Shown here: positions 45,833-55,061 of the stretch, piece by piece
Layout: each line of letters starts with the position of its first letter
Numbering within the stretch: position 1 is the stretch's first letter
DNA from: an uncultured Lachnospiraceae bacterium
GTDB lineage: Bacteria > Bacillota > Clostridia > Lachnospirales > Lachnospiraceae
Length of the DNA stretch: 64,000 nucleotides
Direction: 5' to 3'
Assembly: GCA_947382355.1 (NCBI GenBank)
Contig: CANCYR010000005.1
Span: 1-64,000, forward strand
Translations under genes and position numbers: made by a program
The notes under the pieces: model-generated
What the model was told of the DNA's origin: nothing
The model's database searches: none
The model's input: the letters and a program-made list of their open reading frames with translations, nothing else

Positions 45833-46513
45833 ATGGAATTTAGACCGGAAATGGGTAATGGTGTAGATAGTTGGAAGGAAGTAAATCTTGTTTATAACTC
45901 AGCATTAAGGGAAATCAGCACAAAGCTTGAAATATTAAATGATGAGTTTCAGCATGTACATCAATACAACCCGATAGAACATATTAAATCAAGAATAAAG
46001 ACTCCGGAGAGCATTGTAAAGAAGCTTCGGAAAAACGGCTATGAATCGACCATACCCAATATGGTAAAGTATGTGAATGATATTGCGGGAATACGCGTTA
46101 TCTGCTCTTTTACTTCGGATATATACCGGATTGCAGAAATGCTCATCAAGCAAAGTGACTTGAAGGTGATTTCAGTAAAGGATTACATTCAAAGGCCAAA
46201 GCCCAGCGGATATAAGAGCTATCATTTGATTGTAACAGTGCCGGTATTTTTATCGGACCGCATCGTAGATGCCAAGGTAGAGATTCAGATTAGAACAGTT
46301 GCCATGGATTTCTGGGCCAGTTTAGAGCATAAGATACATTATAAATTTGAAGGAAAGGTTCCGGAACATATTAAAAGGGAATTGATAGAATGCGCAAGCA
46401 TGGTTTCTGATTTGGATATGCGAATGCTTTCCCTGAATGAAGAAGTACAGCATCAGTTTTATCAGGAGGCTCCCGCAGACACCGTGGCTATTAAAAAGGC
46501 TTCTAATGGTTGA
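45833..46513 (+). CDS. relQ: Small alarmone synthetase (RelQ/YjbM-like GTP pyrophosphokinase)
   Basis: A 226-residue RelA/SpoT synthetase domain without a hydrolase domain. It makes (p)ppGpp from ATP and GTP or GDP. The catalytic blocks IEHIKSRIKTPESIVKKL, VNDIAGIRVICSF and RPKPSGYKSYHLIV are visible, then VEIQIRTVAMDFWASLEHKIHYK. Start 45833 has AGGTGG six bases ahead; in-frame ATG 45803 and TTG 45809 are possible. It is alone, with a long untranslated leader. Confidence 0.9.
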   Translation: MEFRPEMGNGVDSWKEVNLVYNSALREISTKLEILNDEFQHVHQYNPIEHIKSRIKTPESIVKKLRKNGYESTIPNMVKYVNDIAGIRVICSFTSDIYRIAEMLIKQSDLKVISVKDYIQRPKPSGYKSYHLIVTVPVFLSDRIVDAKVEIQIRTVAMDFWASLEHKIHYKFEGKVPEHIKRELIECASMVSDLDMRMLSLNEEVQHQFYQEAPADTVAIKKASNG

Positions 46514-47287
46514 TGGCCGCAGAAGGTCATAGGGCAAAACAGAACGGTAAAATAGAAATAAGGATATGGAACCCTTACAGAACGTTGTCTGATGGGTTTT
46601 ATATCCTTATTTCTGTTTAAAGCTATTTACTTTTGGGTATGGCTGGTAAAATGAGGAGTGCCCCGGCAGTTTCCCGCCGAGGCTATTATGAAAAAATTTA
46701 TCTAATTTGTAATGTTATATATTATTTTGCTTTTTTTATTTGTACTTAGTATAACAATGGAATATGAACAAAGTATGAACATCCGGTAAAAAATAAGTTA
46801 ATTCATACAAAGCAGTGGAAAAAAAACTGAATAATATATACAAGTTATACAAAACAAAGATGAGCAGGGAAAAAAATTGAAAAATATGTCCATTTTAGAT
46901 GACATACAGTATGAAGAAAGATGGAAAGAGTCTTTAGAGTATAAACTGCAAAACAGGCACCTTTCCGGCAGCTTTACCAAATAAAAGAGCAGTGAACTGT
47001 CAGAAGGTTTAAGAGAAATCCGGAATTTGCCTGCTATTATTGTTTTAAAGCGGATATAAGCAATTATTTCAATTCTATCTCCGTGGACTTACTAATGGAA
47101 AAGCTGGATTTTGAGCCATGGCGGGGACAACTGTTACGCCTCAAGAATAAAGTGTGGATTGTGTTGTAAAAAATTGTATTTAATGATAGAATAACTGTTA
47201 GCAATAAAAAGGGAAACGCAAGTATAGTTAAATGAAGCTTGTTGTGCAAATAAATGATTTGGTATTAGCAGGCTTTGGAGGGTATGT
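46514..47287. other. Gap with a large hairpin and a short possible ORF
   Basis: 46554-46614 forms a hairpin (AGAAATAAGGATAT / ATATCCTTATTTCT, plus AACCC / GGGTT) that may act as a terminator for the alarmone synthetase gene. A 32-codon frame at 46886-46984 (MSILDDIQYEERWKES) has no clear ribosome site and may be a gene fragment. The rest is AT-rich. No RNA gene was seen. The following gene is preceded by GGAGGG. Confidence 0.5.
46554..46614. terminator. Long hairpin after the alarmone synthetase gene
   Basis: A 14-base perfect outer stem with an inner AACCC / GGGTT stem and a loop of about 19 bases. The tail has only GTTTAA, so termination is inferred from position. Confidence 0.6.
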
Positions 47288-47896
47288 ATGGATAATTTTA
47301 TGGACAAGCTGACAACAAAACAGTTCGATGCCGGGGAGTTGATTAAAGCAAATGGGCAGGCGGAAGAAAGAGAACTGAACAGGATGAAAGAACTGGCAGA
47401 AGAAAACGATAAGCTGATTCAGGAAATACGCCGGCTGAATTTGAAAAATGTGGAGCTTACAGAACAGGCTGGGCAACTGATTCAATGCGGAATCGAGCAG
47501 TTTGAAGAATATGACAGGACAGCTGATAAGACCAGAGTCTCCTTTGAAGAACTGGAAGCAGAGATGAAGACAGCTTTTGCGTCTCTTGAAAATGCCATTG
47601 CTTCCAGGGGTGAAAAGCCCTCAAATCCTAAAGCAGACAGCCCGGAAGGGCTTTTAGAAGCCATAAAAGCATTAGAAGAGCATGTGCACAAGGAAAATGT
47701 AAAAGTTTATCGAAATGTTCAGGCTGTAGTAATGGATCAGAGCACCCAGAGAGCAAGGGAAATGGGAGACCGTTTGGATGCTTTGGAAAGAAATGCAAAG
47801 AAAAACAGCGCTCTTATGCCTTTGGCTGTGATTACTTTTCTGGCTGCAGCTGCATCGTTGATTATACAGCTTGGAGGAATGTTTCAATTGTTTTAA
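47288..47896 (+). CDS. Coiled-coil protein with C-terminal membrane anchor
   Basis: A 202-residue protein. Residues about 25-95 form a Glu/Lys/Leu-rich coiled coil (NRMKELAEENDKLIQEIRRLNLKN), a linker follows, then a second helical region and a final membrane helix (LMPLAVITFLAAAASLIIQL). This tail-anchored layout is common in Lachnospiraceae, but no function is assigned. GGAGGG precedes the ATG. It lies upstream of a flavin reductase gene with a 31-base gap, so the two could be co-transcribed. Confidence 0.72.
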   Translation: MDNFMDKLTTKQFDAGELIKANGQAEERELNRMKELAEENDKLIQEIRRLNLKNVELTEQAGQLIQCGIEQFEEYDRTADKTRVSFEELEAEMKTAFASLENAIASRGEKPSNPKADSPEGLLEAIKALEEHVHKENVKVYRNVQAVVMDQSTQRAREMGDRLDALERNAKKNSALMPLAVITFLAAAASLIIQLGGMFQLF

Positions 47897-47927
47897 AAAA
47901 TTGCAGTAAGTAAGCAGGAGGTAAGAT

Positions 47928-48491
47928 ATGGCAAAAATAAGCTTTAAACCGGGGAATATGCTATATCCTGTACCGGCTGTCATGATTAGCGTGAAAGGCG
48001 GGAATGGAGAAGATAATATTATTACCGTGGCATGGGCAGGAACTGTCTGCAGCGACCCGCCTATGGTCTCTATATCAGTTCGTCCGGAAAGGCATTCTTA
48101 TGAAATGATAAAGGAAAGCGGAGAGTTTGTAATCAATCTGACTACAAGGGATTTGGTGCCCGCAGCGGATTATTGCGGAGTGAAAAGCGGCAGGGATGTG
48201 GATAAGTTCCGGGAAATGAAGCTGACGAAAGGAAAGCCCCGGATAGTAAAGGCACCTCTTATTGAGGAGAGTCCTGTTAATCTGGAATGCAGGGTGGCTG
48301 ATATAAGGGAGCTGGGCACCCATCATATGTTTCTGGCGGAAGTGGTTGCCGTTAACGTGGATGATAAATATATGGATGAAACAAATAAGTTCCATTTGGA
48401 ACAGGCGGATTTAGCTGCATATTCCCATGGTTCTTATTATTCTCTTGGAGATTTACTTGGTACCTTTGGATTTAGCGTCCGAAAGAAGTAA
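47928..48491 (+). CDS. Flavin reductase family protein
   Basis: A 187-residue FMN-binding split-barrel protein of the flavin reductase/flavoredoxin family. The opening KPGNMLYPVPAVMISVKG, the block ITVAWAGTVCSDPPMVSISVRPERHSYEMI and EFVINLTTRDL match the family. GVKSGRDVDKF and HHMFLAEVVAV complete it. It probably transfers electrons between flavin and ferredoxin or rubredoxin in an anaerobe. The cysteine in the SDPP region is typical. GGAGGT lies before the ATG. Confidence 0.92.
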   Translation: MAKISFKPGNMLYPVPAVMISVKGGNGEDNIITVAWAGTVCSDPPMVSISVRPERHSYEMIKESGEFVINLTTRDLVPAADYCGVKSGRDVDKFREMKLTKGKPRIVKAPLIEESPVNLECRVADIRELGTHHMFLAEVVAVNVDDKYMDETNKFHLEQADLAAYSHGSYYSLGDLLGTFGFSVRKK

Positions 48492-48498
48492 GGATAAA

Positions 48499-50064
48499 AT
48501 GAAAAAAATAACAAAATTTCATCGGCAAATTGTAATTTCATATTTAAAAACTGCGTTACTGGCAATGATTGTCAGCTTTTTTCTGTTGCCCAATTATATA
48601 AAAGTAACAAAGGATGGCAATACTATTTATACCGTATTTTTGAATGATAAGCAGGTTGGAACTGTATCGGATGTGTCCAGGCTGGAGGATTATCTGGAGC
48701 AGTCCAGAAGGGAATTGGCAAAAGAGTCAGAAGATATGGTTTTTGTAGATACCGATTTGCAAATAACAGGTCAGGAAAAGTATTTTGGGCTGACGGATTC
48801 CAAGTCAAAGGTGAAAGAGCAGATGCTCCAGATATTAAAGGATAGCATAAAGACAACCAGGAAACGTGCCTATACATTGAAAATCAATGAATTTACAGTA
48901 AATCTTGCAACTTCTGAAGAAGTAAGGGAGCTTTTGCAGGCAGCAATCCGCCAATATGATACGGATGGTAAATATTATGTGGAGCTGGAGCTGGATCCTA
49001 CAAGGGAATTGAATGTGCTTACCACAGCTGTAAAAACCACCGAAGAGAAGATAATAGAGGAAGAAAGAGAAGGAGCTATGGAATTCGAGGCAGGCGTAGG
49101 TCAGGCTCTGTCAGAAATGCTTGCAGATGTTCAGTTAGAGCAGGAGAAGGATTTTGCAGACTATAAGTTAGGGTTAATGGACATTGCATTCGGGGATGAT
49201 GTGGAAATTGTGGAAACTTACCTGACGGATAAGGAACTGACTCCTCTGAATGAGGCCATTGACCTGGCTACCAAAAATCAGGAAATGCAGGCTGTGTATG
49301 AAGTGGTTTCGGGAGATACCCTTTCAGAAATTGCATTGAAAACCAATCTTCCCATGGAAGCAATTATAGAAATGAATGAGAATCTGGAGGATGAAAACTC
49401 TACCATCCGTGTAGGGGACGAACTGGTAATTACAGTGCCGGAACCGGAGCTGTCGGTGGTGCATAAAGAAGAAGTATACTATGAAGAGGATTACGAGGCA
49501 GAAATTGAATATGTATATAACGATGGATGGTATACTACGGAATCCCAGGTGCTCCAACAGCCTTCAGCAGGACATAGAAAGGTAGTGTCCATTGTTTCTT
49601 ATCGAAATGAAGACATTACAGATACAGAAATTCTAAAGGAAGAAGTCAGTATTGCGGCGGTTCCGAAAGTAGTGGAAATCGGAACGAAAGTGCCGCCAAC
49701 CTATATTAAGCCTATTTCGGGCGGGCGTTTTACTTCAGGTTTTAAAAGAAGATGGGGAAGATGGCACAAGGGCGTGGACTGGGCAACTCCTGTAGGAACG
49801 GCAGTTATGGCATCTTCCGGCGGCACGGTAGCAAAAGCCGGATGGGGAAGCGGATATGGTTATGTGGTGTATATAAATCATGCGGATGGAAGGCAGACCA
49901 GATACGGACATTTGAGCAAGGTGCTGGTAAAACCGGGAGATTATGTAAAACAGGGACAAAAAATTGCATTAAGCGGCAATACGGGAAGAAGTACCGGTCC
50001 CCATGTGCATTTTGAGATTTTAATTGGCGGGAGCCAGGTGAATCCATTGGAATATATGAATTAA
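48499..50064 (+). CDS. LysM/G5/M23 peptidoglycan endopeptidase
   Basis: A 521-residue cell-wall hydrolase. A membrane segment at about residues 18-33 is followed by a long helical region. A LysM domain (YEVVSGDTLSEIALKTNL) sits at about residues 285-332, a G5-like region at about 350-410, and a LytM/M23 domain closes the protein. Catalytic ligands are visible as HKGVD and HVHFEI. The start at 48499 was chosen for AAGGAT and the signal-like N-terminus; a longer frame overlaps the flavin reductase gene. murA is next, tying it to wall synthesis. Confidence 0.92.
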   Translation: MKKITKFHRQIVISYLKTALLAMIVSFFLLPNYIKVTKDGNTIYTVFLNDKQVGTVSDVSRLEDYLEQSRRELAKESEDMVFVDTDLQITGQEKYFGLTDSKSKVKEQMLQILKDSIKTTRKRAYTLKINEFTVNLATSEEVRELLQAAIRQYDTDGKYYVELELDPTRELNVLTTAVKTTEEKIIEEEREGAMEFEAGVGQALSEMLADVQLEQEKDFADYKLGLMDIAFGDDVEIVETYLTDKELTPLNEAIDLATKNQEMQAVYEVVSGDTLSEIALKTNLPMEAIIEMNENLEDENSTIRVGDELVITVPEPELSVVHKEEVYYEEDYEAEIEYVYNDGWYTTESQVLQQPSAGHRKVVSIVSYRNEDITDTEILKEEVSIAAVPKVVEIGTKVPPTYIKPISGGRFTSGFKRRWGRWHKGVDWATPVGTAVMASSGGTVAKAGWGSGYGYVVYINHADGRQTRYGHLSKVLVKPGDYVKQGQKIALSGNTGRSTGPHVHFEILIGGSQVNPLEYMN

Positions 50065-50164
50065 GAAAATAAAAGGAAGAATCAGGCCATTTTTATTTTT
50101 TATTTACAAATTCCATGAAGGTGTTATATACTATGAGTAGCGAGAATAAACTTTGAGGTGTCTT

Positions 50165-51457
50165 ATGGAGCAATATATCATTAAGGGCGGCAGTCCTTTA
50201 GTTGGTGAAGTGGAAATTGGCGGTGCCAAAAATGCGGCGCTTGCTATTTTAGCTGCTTCTATTATGACAGACGAGACAGTATTGATAGAGAATTTACCTG
50301 ATGTTAGAGATATCAATGTTTTAATCCAGGCAGTGCAGAGCGTAGGAGCCATGGTGGAACGCATTGACAGGCATACGGTCAAGGTAAATGGTTCTACCAT
50401 TCGGGATCTGACCATTGAAGATGATTATATAAAGAAAATTCGTGCCTCCTACTATCTGTTAGGGGCATTGCTGGGAAAGTATAAAAAGGGCGAGGTAGCC
50501 CTTCCGGGCGGATGTAATATCGGAAGCCGCCCCATCGATCAGCATATTAAAGGATTTAAGGCTTTGGGAGCTGATGTGAGAATTGCCCACGGGCTGATTA
50601 TTACTGAAGCGGAAAGGCTGAAGGGAAGCCATATTTATCTGGATGTGGTTTCGGTAGGAGCGACGATTAATATTATGATGGCCGCTACCATGGCTGAAGG
50701 ACAAACTATTATTGAAAATGCTGCAAAGGAGCCTCATGTAGTAGATCTTGCAAACTTTTTGAATAGTATGGGAGCGAATATTAAAGGCGCCGGGACAGAT
50801 GTAATCCGTATCAAAGGTGTGGAAAAGCTCCATAAGACAGAGTATTCTGTTATACCGGATCAAATTGAAGCAGGAACTTTTATGTTTGCGGCAGCAGCTA
50901 CAAAAGGCGATATTACCGTAAAGAATGTGATTCCAAAGCATTTGGAGTCCATTAGTGCAAAGCTGATGGAAATCGGATGTGAAATAGAGGAGTCGGATGA
51001 TGCGGTCCGGGTGGTTTCTTCCAAGCCTCTTACCCATACACATGTAAAGACCTTGCCCTATCCGGGATTTCCAACGGATATGCAGCCGCAGATTGCAGTG
51101 ACTCTGGCTTTGTCGGAGGGTACCAGCATTGTGACGGAAAGCATATTTGAAAACAGGTTTAAGTATGTGGATGAACTGACGAGAATGGGGGCATCCATTA
51201 AGGTAGAAGGAAATACTGCCATTATCGACGGGGTGAGCAAATATACCGGAGCCCATATCAATGCACCGGATTTAAGAGCCGGCGCTGCCCTTGTAATAGC
51301 CGGGCTTGCAGCAGAAGGCTTCACCACCATTGATGATATTGTATACATTCAAAGAGGATATGAAGATTTTGAAATAAAGCTTCAGGGGCTGGGTGCAAGC
51401 ATTGAAAAAGTAACAAGTGAGAAGCAGGCTCAGAAGTTTAAATTGAAAGTAAGCTAA
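50165..51457 (+). CDS. murA: UDP-N-acetylglucosamine 1-carboxyvinyltransferase
   Basis: A 430-residue MurA, which transfers enolpyruvate to UDP-GlcNAc in the first committed step of peptidoglycan synthesis. It opens with EQYIIKGGSPLVGEVEIGGAKNAA. The fosfomycin-target loop is PGGCNIGSRPIDQHI, with the reactive Cys retained, so fosfomycin sensitivity is expected. Later blocks PGFPTDMQPQ and DLRAGAALVIAG are standard. Start 50165 follows GAGGTG; a TTG-type start four codons upstream is less likely. Confidence 0.96.
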   Translation: MEQYIIKGGSPLVGEVEIGGAKNAALAILAASIMTDETVLIENLPDVRDINVLIQAVQSVGAMVERIDRHTVKVNGSTIRDLTIEDDYIKKIRASYYLLGALLGKYKKGEVALPGGCNIGSRPIDQHIKGFKALGADVRIAHGLIITEAERLKGSHIYLDVVSVGATINIMMAATMAEGQTIIENAAKEPHVVDLANFLNSMGANIKGAGTDVIRIKGVEKLHKTEYSVIPDQIEAGTFMFAAAATKGDITVKNVIPKHLESISAKLMEIGCEIEESDDAVRVVSSKPLTHTHVKTLPYPGFPTDMQPQIAVTLALSEGTSIVTESIFENRFKYVDELTRMGASIKVEGNTAIIDGVSKYTGAHINAPDLRAGAALVIAGLAAEGFTTIDDIVYIQRGYEDFEIKLQGLGASIEKVTSEKQAQKFKLKVS

Positions 51458-51471
51458 GCGTTGCAGGAAAA

Positions 51472-51505
51472 TAAAAAGCCTACGGAATGTACCGTAAGCT
51501 TTTTT
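51472..51505. terminator. Bidirectional terminator between murA and HD-GYP gene
   Basis: AAAAAGCCTACGG / CCGTAAGCTTTTTT with an AATGTA loop, T-run on both strands, between convergent genes. Confidence 0.9.
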
Positions 51506-51520
51506 ATAACTTGTAGTTTT

Positions 51521-52609
51521 TTACAAAATGGCTTCTATGGACAAGTCGGAATGCTGCGATAAATCAATAAAATTATCCCGGAACCGAACCAATGGTTTGG
51601 ACAGATAATGCTTGTTGATAAATATAACATCTCCTTCCACACCATTATTCAGGCGAACCCGATTGTTTATATAGGTTAGGACTACATTTTCCAAAAAGGT
51701 CAGCACATAAAGAGGATTATATTTTTGGAAGCCTTCTTTTTCAAAGATTTCAATGACCTTAAAGGGACAAAGGGGACCACGGTATACTCTTGCTGCTGTC
51801 ATGGCTTCATAAACATCCGCAATGGCAACGAGCTGAGCATAAATATCAATCTTGTTCTCCTTAGAACCGGAAGGATAACCGCTGCCATCAAATCTTTCGT
51901 GGTGCATAAGGGCGGCATTTTTTATGTGTTCATTCAGGTCCTGATTCTTTAATACATTGTAGCCTTCCAGTGTATGGGTCTTAACTATTTTATACTCAGC
52001 ATCAGTAAGCTTGGATGGCTTTTTGATAATGTCATTAGGAATGGACAGCTTTCCGATATCATGGAATAGTCCGCATAAGGTAACCAGATCGATTTCTTCC
52101 TGGGAAAAATCAAGCCAGTTGGCAAGTACATTGCATAAAAGCGCTACATTAATGCTGTGTGCAAAAGTAGTGTCGTCATATTCCCGCATATTGTGAAGCA
52201 TATGGAAAAAACTCACATGACCGCTGCTGGTATCCAAAAGCCCCACGGTCCTTTTTAAGATTTCAGTAGGTTCAATGGGAATGCTTTTGTTTACTACATC
52301 GTTTAAATATTGGGAAAAGTCCTCTACCAGCTCATCAAAGTTCGCTTTATATTCCTTGAATTCAGGCGTAGCCTGAATAAGCTTGGAATAGGGCCATTTC
52401 TCTTCGTCTGCAATCTGCTGCAGGGAAGCTTTTGAAATCGGCTGTTCCTCCTCTATCCAAACATTGATAATAGAATAAAATTCAAGCCGGGTAATGGTTT
52501 TGTCAGTAAGCTCCGTGCCTTTTTGAACAATCAGTTGATTGTTATAGGTATAGATGTCTTCGGCAGTTATCATTCCGGGTATCAAATTGGCAACATTTAT
52601 TTTCTTCAT
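51521..52609 (-). CDS. HD-GYP domain phosphodiesterase
   Basis: A 362-residue protein whose second half is an HD-GYP domain, likely hydrolysing cyclic di-GMP. The HD motif appears in LCGLFHDIGKLSIP and the GYP block as HHERFDGSGYP. The N-terminal approx. 120 residues form an uncharacterised helical region beginning MKKINVANLIPGMITAEDI. A C-terminal PilZ-like or barrel region may follow. No diguanylate cyclase gene lies nearby. GGAGGG precedes the ATG. Confidence 0.92.
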   Translation of the reverse strand: MKKINVANLIPGMITAEDIYTYNNQLIVQKGTELTDKTITRLEFYSIINVWIEEEQPISKASLQQIADEEKWPYSKLIQATPEFKEYKANFDELVEDFSQYLNDVVNKSIPIEPTEILKRTVGLLDTSSGHVSFFHMLHNMREYDDTTFAHSINVALLCNVLANWLDFSQEEIDLVTLCGLFHDIGKLSIPNDIIKKPSKLTDAEYKIVKTHTLEGYNVLKNQDLNEHIKNAALMHHERFDGSGYPSGSKENKIDIYAQLVAIADVYEAMTAARVYRGPLCPFKVIEIFEKEGFQKYNPLYVLTFLENVVLTYINNRVRLNNGVEGDVIFINKHYLSKPLVRFRDNFIDLSQHSDLSIEAIL

Positions 52610-52886
52610 AGTATTCTCCCCCCTCCTTAAATGCAGATAGAGAAAAACTGTTATAGTAAAACTGAAAATTATCTTATTAAAATTATAAGATTTTTATGGA
52701 AAAAAGTCAATAATATAGTGCTGAAGGAATGGAAATTTAGTAAATATGAATAAATAGAGAAAGATATTTTCTATGAAAAGGGCTTAAGAAATAGAGCAGT
52801 TAAAAATAAATAGTTATATACTTTCATCCAATGGCATGTTATACTATATAAATAAACTTAGCGATAAATTAAATAGGAGGGAAAAT
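52610..52886. other. Divergent promoter region between HD-GYP and secreted-protein genes
   Basis: AT-rich. A short match to the repeat core edge, GGGCTTAAGAAAT, lies at 52780-52792. A TGTTATACT extended -10 at 52837-52845 probably serves the plus-strand gene. Nothing else is recognised. Confidence 0.45.
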
Positions 52887-53738
52887 ATGAAACAAATTAA
52901 GAAAATTGCAGCTGCATTTCTGGCGTTGATAATTGCATTTGGATATTTTAACGCATTTGCAATAGAATCACAGGCTGCGTCCAAAACCACTACTTATGTG
53001 CTGGACACTAAAAAAGGGGTCTGTTATCCAACAAAAGTCAGGGCCGGAATTCGGGAATTGAGCAATAGCTGCAGCATTTATCTGGTAAATGAGGGGGATT
53101 ACGTTGCATCTGTAAAAAGCAACAGTTCCAACTTACTTACAAAAATTACAGGAAAGGCTGTATATACCGGGAATGAGTATACATATGTAAGGCTTGAGGG
53201 AGATAAGGAGCAAAAATGCAGGTCAAGAAGTACAATTACCTATCATGCAAAAAAGAAGGGTACATACACCCTGACGGTTACCATTAAAAATGCAAAGAAA
53301 AAGACAACCTGCAAAAAAAATATCCGGGTGTATGCAGAAGAATATGCCACACCTGTTAAAACTTTAAAATATGCAGGGAAATTATACAATTCCATAGGCA
53401 CTAATCTTTTTACTAAAAAGAGCGGAAAGCTTCAGGTTGTTATGAATAAGGGGTTTAAGCTTCAGAAAATAGAAGTGGGAAAATATGCAGAGAAAGCTTA
53501 TAAGGAGCATAATCCGGAACCTGTATATGTGAAGGTGAAAAATAAAACGAATATTTCTTTGGCTGAAAGCACCAAATATAAAGCGAATTCTTATTCCAGC
53601 CCCGGTGAATATTATTCCTATGAATCAGAAGTCAATTACGATTATTTATATCCGGTCACGTATGTAAAGGTAACATATAAGGATATGAAGCTTGGCATTG
53701 TCAGAAGCATAGAGTATGAGTTGTACTATAAGAATTAA
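52887..53738 (+). CDS. Secreted protein of unknown function, tandem paralog 1
   Basis: A 283-residue predicted secreted protein. The signal peptide runs MKQIKKIAAAFLAL to about residue 32, ending in SQAAS. The mature part is Lys- and Tyr-rich with two probable beta domains; the first holds SNLLTKITG and KKKGTYTLTVTIKNAKKK, the second YAGKLYNSI, KLQVVMNKGFKLQKIEVGK and a closing YPVTYVKVTY. The next gene encodes a paralog with the same layout. The start was chosen for TAGGAGGG and the signal peptide. Function is unknown; similar small Ig-like surface domains are common. Confidence 0.72.
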   Translation: MKQIKKIAAAFLALIIAFGYFNAFAIESQAASKTTTYVLDTKKGVCYPTKVRAGIRELSNSCSIYLVNEGDYVASVKSNSSNLLTKITGKAVYTGNEYTYVRLEGDKEQKCRSRSTITYHAKKKGTYTLTVTIKNAKKKTTCKKNIRVYAEEYATPVKTLKYAGKLYNSIGTNLFTKKSGKLQVVMNKGFKLQKIEVGKYAEKAYKEHNPEPVYVKVKNKTNISLAESTKYKANSYSSPGEYYSYESEVNYDYLYPVTYVKVTYKDMKLGIVRSIEYELYYKN

Positions 53739-53756
53739 TGATATGGAGGGCAAAAC

Positions 53757-54602
53757 ATGAAAAAATATATAAAGACATCTATACAGGGGATTTTTCTGGC
53801 AGCTTTGGCATTTTTGTTTTCCATGAATATGGAAATGCAGGTAAATGCCAAAACGTTGGAGGATTCCCAAAATGGGGTGGAATATAATGATTATGTTGAA
53901 ATGGGTGTAGGCTATGCTTATAATAGCAGCTATGGCGGCGGCACCACTTCGTATATTTATCTGGATATGGACGGTGACCGAGTGGGAAATATAAAATCTA
54001 GCAGCAGCAATCTGCTTGTTAAAAAGACAAGAGAGTCCTGTTTCAATATTACCACCAAGGACTGGGAGACAAATCAGAAAACTACAAAAGAAAATTACCG
54101 CAGTGCTTATCTGAGCTTTTTTGCAAAGAAGGCAGGGGAGTATAAGGTGACCTTCGATGTAATAAAAGAAGATGGCAACGTAAGATGCACTAAGACTATT
54201 ACAGTGAAAGCAGTTGGTTCCCATACAAATATCAGTCCTATAAAAAGCATTAAATATGCAGGAAAAGATTTATATAGTTATTATCCGTATACAACAAAAA
54301 CATCTGGAAAATTAAAAGTTGTCTTGAAAAAGCAATATAAACTGCAGTCCATTGAAGTGGGAAAGATTAATAAAAGCGGTAAAGCAGAATTTAAAAAGCT
54401 AAAAAACAATAAGAAGATATCACTTGCCAAAAAAGCAATATACACCCATGGCTATAATTATGGAAGTGGCGGGTCTGAATATACGTATGATGAATTATTC
54501 CCGGTTACATATATTCGTATTACTTATGTAAACAAGAAAACCAAGGAAAAAGACATATGGACAACTTCTATATATACATTGAATAAAAAGCAGTCCTGGT
54601 AA
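53757..54602 (+). CDS. Secreted protein of unknown function, tandem paralog 2
   Basis: A 281-residue secreted protein, signal peptide at about residues 1-30 (MKKYIKTSIQGIFLAA). It shares with its upstream neighbour the blocks SNLLVKKT, FAKKAGEYKVTFDV, SIKYAGKDLY, KLKVVLKKQYKLQSIEVGK and ELFPVTYIRITYVNKK. The gap to the upstream stop is only 18 bases with GGAGGG, so the two arose by tandem duplication and are likely co-expressed. Function is unknown. The identity is moderate, so the duplication is old. Confidence 0.72.
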   Translation: MKKYIKTSIQGIFLAALAFLFSMNMEMQVNAKTLEDSQNGVEYNDYVEMGVGYAYNSSYGGGTTSYIYLDMDGDRVGNIKSSSSNLLVKKTRESCFNITTKDWETNQKTTKENYRSAYLSFFAKKAGEYKVTFDVIKEDGNVRCTKTITVKAVGSHTNISPIKSIKYAGKDLYSYYPYTTKTSGKLKVVLKKQYKLQSIEVGKINKSGKAEFKKLKNNKKISLAKKAIYTHGYNYGSGGSEYTYDELFPVTYIRITYVNKKTKEKDIWTTSIYTLNKKQSW

Positions 54603-54760
54603 GTTGGAAAAATAGAAATGGCAGGAGTGGGTGGCTTAGAGCTCACTCTCTGCCATTTTGTATAATCGTACAGTCCTCAAATATTCCGACTCCCGGGTTC
54701 TCAAATTCAAAAAATGCAGGCTGAACGATTACTTTTTATCCGCTCTTTCGCCAAAATATA

Positions 54761-54789
54761 TTGACGAATTAATAGAAAAAGAGTATAGT
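54761..54789 (+). promoter_or_regulatory. Sigma-A promoter for the S-box-metK transcript
   Basis: TTGACG (54761-54766) and TATAGT (54784-54789), 17 bases apart, lie about 35 bases before the riboswitch. Confidence 0.85.
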
Positions 54790-54822
54790 ACCATTAAGTG
54801 AGAAAATTCCATATTGCAAAGT

Positions 54823-54992
54823 CTCTTATTTGGAGTGGTGGAGATACAAAGGATCTGTGAAGCCACGGCAACCCCTGAAGGACGGGTTTTTCTATGCCGA
54901 AAAATTTCCTGATTTAGAATGATTAAGAATCAGAAAGACCATAGGAAAATTGAGGAAGGTGCCAACCTGAGCGAGTCATCGAACAATAAGAG
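54823..54992 (+). ncRNA. SAM-I riboswitch (S-box)
   Basis: The closing P1 stem CTCTTAT / ATAAGAG bounds a typical S-box. Conserved pieces are GTGGAG, CTGTGAAGCCACGGCAACC, GGTGCCAACCTGAGCGAG and the P1 partner GAACAATAAGAG. Placed upstream of metK, it should switch off SAM synthetase when SAM is plentiful. Confidence 0.97.
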
Positions 54993-55014
54993 GATCTTCT
55001 GACTAAAAAATCGG

Positions 55015-55039
55015 ATCCGCTTGTTGCAAGCGGATTTTT
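55015..55039 (+). terminator. Terminator of the S-box riboswitch
   Basis: ATCCGCTTG / CAAGCGGAT with a TTG loop and a T-run, directly after the S-box aptamer. Upstream GGATC (54992-54996) can compete with it as part of the antiterminator, as is usual for the class. Confidence 0.9.
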
Positions 55040-55061
55040 CTATTTGAAAGGAGAAAATGAA

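Noticed and set aside
50459..51256. 265-codon frame antisense to murA
   Set aside because: Mirror of the murA codon pattern, His/Cys-rich, no family resemblance.
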